A stretch of 64,000 bases of DNA from the NCBI GenBank assembly GCA_035222895.1, contig JAVYIG010006397.1:1-64000 (forward strand), in the 5' to 3' direction. The position numbers and the translations under genes were made by a program. The DNA comes from Strongylocentrotus droebachiensis. Its lineage: Eukaryota; Echinodermata; Echinoidea; Camarodonta; Strongylocentrotidae. Numbering within the stretch: position 1 is the stretch's first letter; each line of letters opens with the position of its first letter. Below the pieces are notes generated by a model. The model searched no databases, was not told the origin of the DNA, and saw only the letters and a list, made by a program, of their open reading frames with translations. Of this stretch, positions 58,780 through 64,000 are shown one piece after another.

Positions 58780-59870
58780 AACATCAAAAAACGACTCAGC
58801 TGTAACTCCACCCCCACCCCTCCCATCACCTACAAGATTCCAGACATTATCGAGGATAACTTGTCGGTAAATTGTTTCATGTGGTTATTTCCACCGGAAA
58901 GCCTTTTTTCTTCTCTTCTTTTTTTTTTACATGAATTTATCTCTCTCCCACGTGTCGGTTGTTTTGATTCCTCAACGGACGATATCATGCCCTTGACACT
59001 GTGGGGTAAAACAACTCAGTCTTGAAGAGAAATGATGAGACATGTTCAACGACTTAAATTTGTGGATGTTTCTCTCCCGCCTTTTCTTGTCTTATGCGCT
59101 CGCATCTGTAGAATACATTGTGACGTCACAAATAACATATCTCGTCTTGTCTCATCCCACGTGGAGCTTGCCTTGAACCGTGGACCTACTAAGTAGGTCC
59201 ATTCTTGAACTCAAGAAATTGAGGACAGTCTAGCATCTTGGCGAGTGAGAAAGAGAAAGAAAGAAAGAAAAGAACTACATGCATGTATACATATTATTGT
59301 TATGCTAAAAAGGAAAGTATTTAGATGTATTGTGCTAAAGCGTTTTAAAGGAAATTGAAATTTTTAAAGGTTTTATTTCTGATGTGTTTTTCTGTCCATG
59401 TTGTTCAAGTTCCTACAACTTTAGGAAATGTTAATTCTCATCAATTCCAGGTCTTAGAATTTGTAATAAAATCGATATCAATGTTCAGGCTTGGTAAACC
59501 CTCTCCCACCCTCCCCCGTTGAACCCCTGCTGCGCTTTGCAAAACTATGTTGACGATAAGCAGAGCACTCATGACAGTTGGTCTGTTTCCATCACAATTA
59601 CATCTGCAAATGAAGTTTCCTAACTATCTCTGACATTGATGTTATACGCATAATTTCTCAGAATTATGTATGATGTGTTTTCCAAGAGATTTTGTAAACC
59701 AAGTTTGACAGGTAATGGTATAATGGAGTAATTTTATCCTACGCCTCTGGCAATGGCTGGCATAATACTTGGCTAGATGTCAGATTGCGAGAAAGTTAGG
59801 TAACCAACAATCTGGCCATTGTGTTTCATTTTTTCGAATTAATTTTCCTGTCTGTGTGCGTGGCATGGTA
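58780..59870 (+). other. Intron 3 sequence without recognised content
   Basis: Ordinary sequence with a short (GAAA)n near 59248-59272. No exon candidate. Confidence 0.4.
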
Positions 59871-59872
59871 TA

Positions 59873-60396
59873 TCTAGTGGCTTACGTGCGAGGGAGGGGC
59901 ACTTGTCCCACCGATCAATTGTAATCAAAACTTATGTAAAGAAAGGAAGATAGCTGGTGAAGAGAGAAAGAATGGTTAGGGGAGAGGGGGAAGGGGGTGG
60001 GAGAGATAGAGGAAAAAAGGAAAGAAAGTGGCACGACACCCAAAACTTCGAAATATACCCCCACACGCTCTTTTGCTTCGCTTCCTCGCTCTTTGTCCTT
60101 TGTTTAATTCAGAAGGACCAGTGCGACACCCTCCCCAAAGAATTAAAGAAATAGGCGTGACAAGAGTGAAATGAAAGTCGAACTTCTGGACATATTTCCC
60201 CAAATGCTTGGTTGCTTCGCTCTCTCGCAAGTCCCCCGATCAATCGGAAGCTCACTCTGTCTCCTATCTCGTATGTACATAGATACGATTTATATCAATC
60301 TCAAATAATTCTTTATAAGACGAGGCCCAGTCGCCGCCCCCCCCCCTCCCCTTTCCTCAAGAAAAAAGACAGACTGGACGTACGCTCCGCCACTAA
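59873..60396. mobile_element. Possible decayed hAT-like element
   Basis: The left ctagtggcttacgtgcgagg resembles the inverse of the right acgtacgctccgccacta. The interior has GA-rich text and a C run near 60338, like other members of the group. The 8-bp flanks do not match convincingly. Confidence 0.35.
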
Positions 60397-60904
60397 TCAT
60401 GTCAAGGAGACACAAGGATTTTGATATCATGTTTTCAGAACATTATTCATCTTTGACCTTTCAATAAGTTACCCGAGAGAATATAAACATGATTGGGTCA
60501 AGGAGTACGTGACAGAAATTTGATTTCAACGAAATTGGGTTTTTTATGTAAAAATTTTGCTGGAAGCAAATACAGATAAATGAAATTTTCAAAGGGAATA
60601 AACCGAAATGTAATCGTTGGTTCCTTGGAATCCAGACATTGGAATCAGTTGAATTAAATATAGTGCTTTCTTGAGTCGTTGTGATTTAGAATAACTCTCT
60701 ATCATTCCTCCATCCCATTAAAGGATATAAAGGATTGAAAGGCAGATGGCGTTATCATCAAAATGGATTTATGAAATATGCTTGTGGTAGGAAGATTGCA
60801 AATAAAAGGGAGCCGAACTCATATCCAAAGAATTCGACGATTATAGTTTTAAGTTTTCTCTTCTCTTGCTTACTTCCTCCTTATCACACTGCCCCCTCGC
60901 TCCC

Positions 60905-61060
60905 CCACTTTCTCCCCTCTCTCTCTCCCTCTCTCTCTCCCTCTCTCTCTCCCTCTCTCTCTCCCTCCCTCTTCCCCTCTCTTTTCATTCTTTATCCCCT
61001 CTCTCTCACACTTGCTCTTTCTCTTTCTCTCTCTCTCTTTCTCCCCACCACTCTCTTCCC
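60905..61060. repeat. (CT)n/(CCCTCT)n low-complexity tract
   Basis: About 150 bases of tctctccctctctctc-type sequence. Ser/Leu/Pro-rich frames are artefacts. Confidence 0.9.
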
Positions 61061-61701
61061 TTCCTCTTCCCAGCTACCACTCCCCTCACCCCACGTCTTT
61101 TTTCTTCCATGCACTACCTCTGCCTAATACCTTTCTCCCAACCTTTATCTTCTTTCTTCCACCTTCTACCCTCTCTCGATTCTTTGTTATTAGTAGTTTA
61201 TTTTAAATTTGTATATTTATCCAATGATGTTCACGTATGCACTGGAAATGATTCGTATTGTATAATTTATTTTGTCATGGCATTGATTACAAGGACATGG
61301 GAGAACATTAGCCGCTTATATTAACAAAAACATAAAACATATCCAACGAAACCGCTTTGAGTCTTATATTTACAACATTTGTCATTTAGATATCCCATTT
61401 TTCATGGAAATGTTTTCATGTCCTTCACATTTTCCCCGACACCCAACCGAAAAAGATTTGAACCAGAGGGGCAGTCGCTGTGATGCACATGTTTGATTAA
61501 TATTACAAGTTGGATGCAACAAGGATGCAACAATAAATTGACAGATTGAAAACTTTTAAATTAAATGAAGACAATTTGCTTTTAATATAAGGAGAAAATG
61601 GACAAAAATACACAATAAAGAAAGTTTAGACAGCTTAACGACTCGACTTTCTGACAGTTCTCAATTAATCTTCCCCAAGATACCTAATGGAAGATCAAGG
61701 C

Positions 61702-61773
61702 GGTCCCATGGTGTAATGGTTAGCACTCGAGACTCTGAATCTCGCGATCCGAGTTCAAATCCCGGTGGGACCT
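61702..61773 (+). tRNA. tRNA-Gln (CTG), copy 3
   Basis: Identical over 72 bases to copy 2: acceptor GGTCCCA/TGGGACC, anticodon loop CTCTGAA (CTG) and the same single T-stem A-C mismatch. A TTTT terminator lies at 61780-61783. The downstream flank, gttactccgaatctgctggt then ggatccagggga, is shared with copies 1 and 2, and gcatcgcccctaccggacat is the intact form of the site interrupted by the MITE in copy 1. The upstream flank diverges beyond about 20 bases. The terminator is weaker than in copies 1 and 2. Confidence 0.78.
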
Positions 61774-62097
61774 CGCTCGTTTTGTTACTCCGAATCTGCT
61801 GGTGGATCCAGGGGATTGAAGGCGCATCGCCCCTACCGGACATAATCTAGTCTGGCGTAATCTAGTCTGCATCGAATCGAATGTGAATCGAATGCAGAAT
61901 AAAATATATTTTAAAAGATGGAAAGGGACCAAAGACCTACTACTATTTACCAGATCTAGAGTCAAATAGCAATGGTTTTTAATCCCACATCATTACTTTT
62001 CTTGAATAATACCAAAATGTATATATATTTTTGTGCTGTTTAGTGTAAGTATGTTCACAATTTTGAACTTCGTTTACGATATTTATCATGATTATAA

Positions 62098-62150
62098 TAT
62101 CTCTCTCTCTCTCTTTCTCTATCTCTCTTTCTCTCTCTCTCTCTCTCTCC
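62098..62150. repeat. (CT)n microsatellite at the exon 4 acceptor
   Basis: About 50 bases of tctctctctct with few interruptions end 18 bases before the AG used for exon 4. In this position it can serve as, or extend, the polypyrimidine tract of the splice site. Confidence 0.85.
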
Positions 62151-62168
62151 CATTTATTGTGATCTTAG

Positions 62169-62325
62169 AGTGGGTGGATCCAAACAGATGACGATGAATA
62201 CATCATTGAACCACTGGAAGCCGAGGACCAATCAGCGTACAACATGACTGATGGACACCTCCACGTCATGTACAGGAGGCGGGACTTCAGGTCAGACACG
62301 GTCGGATTGGGCGCTGCTAATGGAG
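62169..62325 (+). CDS. Exon 4: propeptide, second half
   Basis: This 157-nt exon encodes residues 192-243 plus one base of codon 244. It begins after gatcttag and ends at a gtaaag donor. SGWIQTDDDEYIIEPLEAED (192-211) continues NCQGM of exon 3 and is the conserved 'G.I.T....Y.IEPL' strand of ADAMTS propeptides. Next come YNMTDG, with an N-glycosylation site at Asn216, HLHVMYRRRDF, the 'H.(L/M)Y(R/K)R' motif (221-231), and a Gly/Ala-rich linker. Using the second nearby AG (62169-62170) would give an early stop, which fixes the acceptor. Phase 0 in, phase 1 out. Confidence 0.9.
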
Positions 62326-63041
62326 GTAAAGATAGGCTTAGCCTACAGGTCAAGCCCCTCTCATTTAGTTATTTGCTTTTCCTAGGAAGTAATTTCTAAA
62401 CAAACGGTACCACCCCCCTCCCCCCCCCCCCCCCCACTCATAAAATATATGAGTAAAAAGTAAAAATGAAAGTGATTGGATTGTTCACAATCTATCAAAA
62501 GCATTCGTTAAACTTATTTAAAGACAGTTCAAACGAATCTAATTTGCATGTTGTTTTTTCAGGTCGTTCATTTATTTTAAAAAGTAATTCGTTCATTATT
62601 GTACCCTATTGCTAGCAACTGCAGGCAGTTTAAATTTGTTTAAATTCGGGATCATTATAATGACATTACTTACTTGAAAAAACGATCAGTAGATGCAATA
62701 GTGAATTGATAATAATCCTGTTAGTATGTAGACTTCGCGCCATATGAAAGAAGCGAAAAAGAGTTTTCTAATTATGTTCAAATTATCGAAACAATAATTT
62801 TGAATTCTTAAGTAATTTACCAAGGAACCTGGGTTTCTTTTTTCCAGGGACACTCTGTTTATTTCTTCCTTCTATCTTTTTTTTTTGCCAAGAAGCAATA
62901 ATTATTAATTCATACATTCTGAATTTTTGATAGAAATAATTATGTGAGGGGTTGTATCATAATGTGTTATGCGCTATACAAGAGCGGCATATTATTATTA
63001 TTAGTTATTATTATTATTATCACTACAATCCCTCTACACAG
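62326..63041 (+). other. Intron 4 (716 bp)
   Basis: The donor is gtaaag and the acceptor cctctacacag. It contains a C run near 62417 and, at 62955-63022, a SINE/L2-like tail (atgcgctatacaagagcggc, then attattattattagttatta), which ends about 20 bases before exon 5. Confidence 0.85.
62955..63022 (+). mobile_element. SINE/L2-like 3' tail with (ATT)n
   Basis: The atgcgctata...(att)n terminus is a common 3' tail of invertebrate retroposons, and a relative lies at 25655-25720. Only the tail is recognised here. Confidence 0.5.
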
Positions 63042-63301
63042 AATCAGCCTCCTTTAGCACCAACCTCGTCAACGACACTACCGCTGACCTACCTTTCTTC
63101 GACGATGACGAGGAAGACGATCTCATGGACGACCAGGAGACCGACCCGATGACGTCGGCGCATCGGGCGAAGCGGCGGGCGAGCCGGTATGCGGCTGGGA
63201 GACAGAACTACGTGGAGACGATGATCACGGTAGACGCAGCCATGCACTCGTTTCATGGGGAGTCGTCGGTGAACATTTACGTCATCACGATGCTTCATAT
63301 T
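63042..63301 (+). CDS. Exon 5: acidic linker, furin site, start of catalytic domain
   Basis: This 260-nt exon encodes residues 244-330 and ends at a gtaaga donor, phase 0. It has an N-glycosylation site at Asn254, then a strongly acidic run FFDDDEEDDLMDDQETD (262-278), then HRAKRR (284-289), a consensus proprotein-convertase (furin) site, and the start of the reprolysin domain: NYVETMITVDAAMHSFHGES (299-318) and VNIYVITMLHI (320-330). These match the 'YVET..V.D..M...HG.....Y.LT..N' opening of ADAMTS catalytic domains. No cysteine occurs between Cys188 and the furin site, so the usual third propeptide cysteine is absent. The catalytic HExxH lies in later exons outside the window. Confidence 0.92.
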
Positions 63302-64000
63302 GTAAGAATTTTTGTTTAAATTTCTTTTGTCGTTGCAAATATTTTTGTTTCTTCTTTTTTCCTCTTCCATGAGGATTTATTTTTTCACATTATTTACATG
63401 TTATATTTACAAACATATACAAAAGACAAACAAAATTTATCAAAGGTGAACAATAGATATTCTTTAATATTTCTTATTTCTTTTGTCGTTGCAAATATAG
63501 GGGCAACAAAGCTCCAGGAAACAGCATAAAAACATGAAAAAGGAAAGAGGGCTTAAACGGTCAACGTTCTTGAGACAATTTAATTGATTTGGCTTGTTTA
63601 GGCCTAAACATTAACTAACCTTTTTGTTATGTGCACGATTTCAAATGCAATATCAAAATCTGTGAGAGGAATTTAGTGACACTATGTGGGGTCAACATTG
63701 CAGAACCAAGAAAGCAGATTAATTTATTTTTGTTGGTACTAGTAACTGGTAAATAATACCTTGCCCTTCAGTATGACAATTCTATCGGAGAATGTTTAAA
63801 GTTATTAAAGGTAATACAAAGTTTTGGTATGGGGTCATGAATTCGGTTCAAATTGAAATATTGGAAGCATATGCGTTCCTACAATATTCATTGATCGTTG
63901 TCGCGGTTGAAATCAATCGAGTCTGAAGTTATGAAATTATAATTAATAAACTTTTTATGTTGTATAGCTCCCTCTCAAGGTCAAGATATTAATTTAGCTT
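63302..64000 (+). other. Start of intron 5
   Basis: The donor is gtaaga at 63302. The remaining 700 bases are AT-rich with no further exon. A short direct repeat, tttcttttgtcgttgcaaat, occurs at 63321 and 63478. Confidence 0.75.

Larger units (their letters stand above)
41745..62168 (+). other. Intron 3 (20.4 kb)
   Basis: Donor gtaaga at 41745, acceptor gatcttag ending at 62168, phase 0. It contains C runs near 41841 and 42200, a (GAT)n tract, a satellite array, several miniature elements and three tRNA-Gln copies on the same strand. No additional propeptide exon is required by phase or by the family layout. Confidence 0.8.
19223..63301 (+). other. ADAMTS-like metalloprotease gene, 5' part (gene span)
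   Basis: Five exons (96, 43, 434, 157 and 260 nt; 990 nt, 330 codons) join in phase across four GT-AG introns of 21481, 468, 20424 and 716 bp. The product so far is a signal peptide (1 to about 30), an M12B/ADAMTS propeptide with paired Cys169 and Cys188, an acidic linker, a furin-type site HRAKRR (284-289) and the start of the reprolysin domain (NYVETMITVD, 299-308). The zinc site, disintegrin-like, thrombospondin and spacer modules lie outside. In this family the zymogen is secreted, cleaved by furin and cuts extracellular matrix proteins. The short xGEFISHDL motif recalls the ADAMTS16/18 branch, but subfamily is uncertain, so no symbol is given. Confidence 0.88.

Noticed and set aside
60735..61324. 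130- and 152-codon Ser/Leu/Pro-rich frames
   Set aside because: Translation of (CT)n low-complexity DNA.
62169..62170. Alternative AG two bases downstream for exon 4
   Set aside because: Phase 0 reading from 62171 hits a stop within seven codons. The AG at 62167-62168 keeps the conserved frame.

Overview
The window is animal nuclear DNA: AT-rich, gene-poor and full of small DNA transposons, SINE remnants, microsatellites and very long C/G homopolymer runs. There are no bacterial-type operons. One split protein-coding gene and three tRNA-Gln-like genes can be supported. The ADAMTS-type gene, 20-kb introns, metazoan tRNA-Gln(CTG) and abundance of TTAA-type and 8-bp-TSD miniature elements suggest a marine invertebrate. 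I favour a deuterostome, perhaps a sea urchin or other echinoderm, but the taxon is an inference and not firm.

Protein gene: the 5' part of an ADAMTS-family secreted metalloprotease gene runs on the + strand in five exons: 19223-19318, 40800-40842, 41311-41744, 62169-62325 and 63042-63301. All junctions are GT-AG and the phases join without a break into 330 codons. They encode a signal peptide, the M12B-type propeptide, a basic furin-type site and the first strands of the catalytic domain. The HExxH zinc site and the ancillary domains must lie beyond the right edge. Exons 2+3 and 4+5 are close pairs, separated by introns of 21.5 kb (intron 1) and 20.4 kb (intron 3).

Layout: 1-19 kb is upstream intergenic sequence made largely of repeats. 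It includes a possible 8.9-kb hAT-like element (1763-10621) containing a foldback element, three copies of a ~1.2-kb repeat and a nested hAT-type element. A promoter-like, CpG-containing stretch precedes exon 1. Intron 1 (19.3-40.8 kb) holds tandem repeats, a TTAA element with a hAT-type element nested in it, and further repeats. Intron 3 (41.7-62.2 kb) holds a (GAT)n tract, a 2.7-kb satellite whose monomers carry a GCGAAGC mini-hairpin motif, a polypyrimidine-rich element, three tRNA-Gln copies and several miniature elements.

Mobile DNA: two element classes dominate. (1) Elements flanked by TTAA (piggyBac-like), in at least four sequence families. (2) Elements with CAG/CAC ends and 8-bp target duplications (hAT-like), usually stuffed with poly-C/poly-G. 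No transposase reading frame was seen, so all appear non-autonomous. Nearly all longer open frames outside the five exons are translations of simple repeats.
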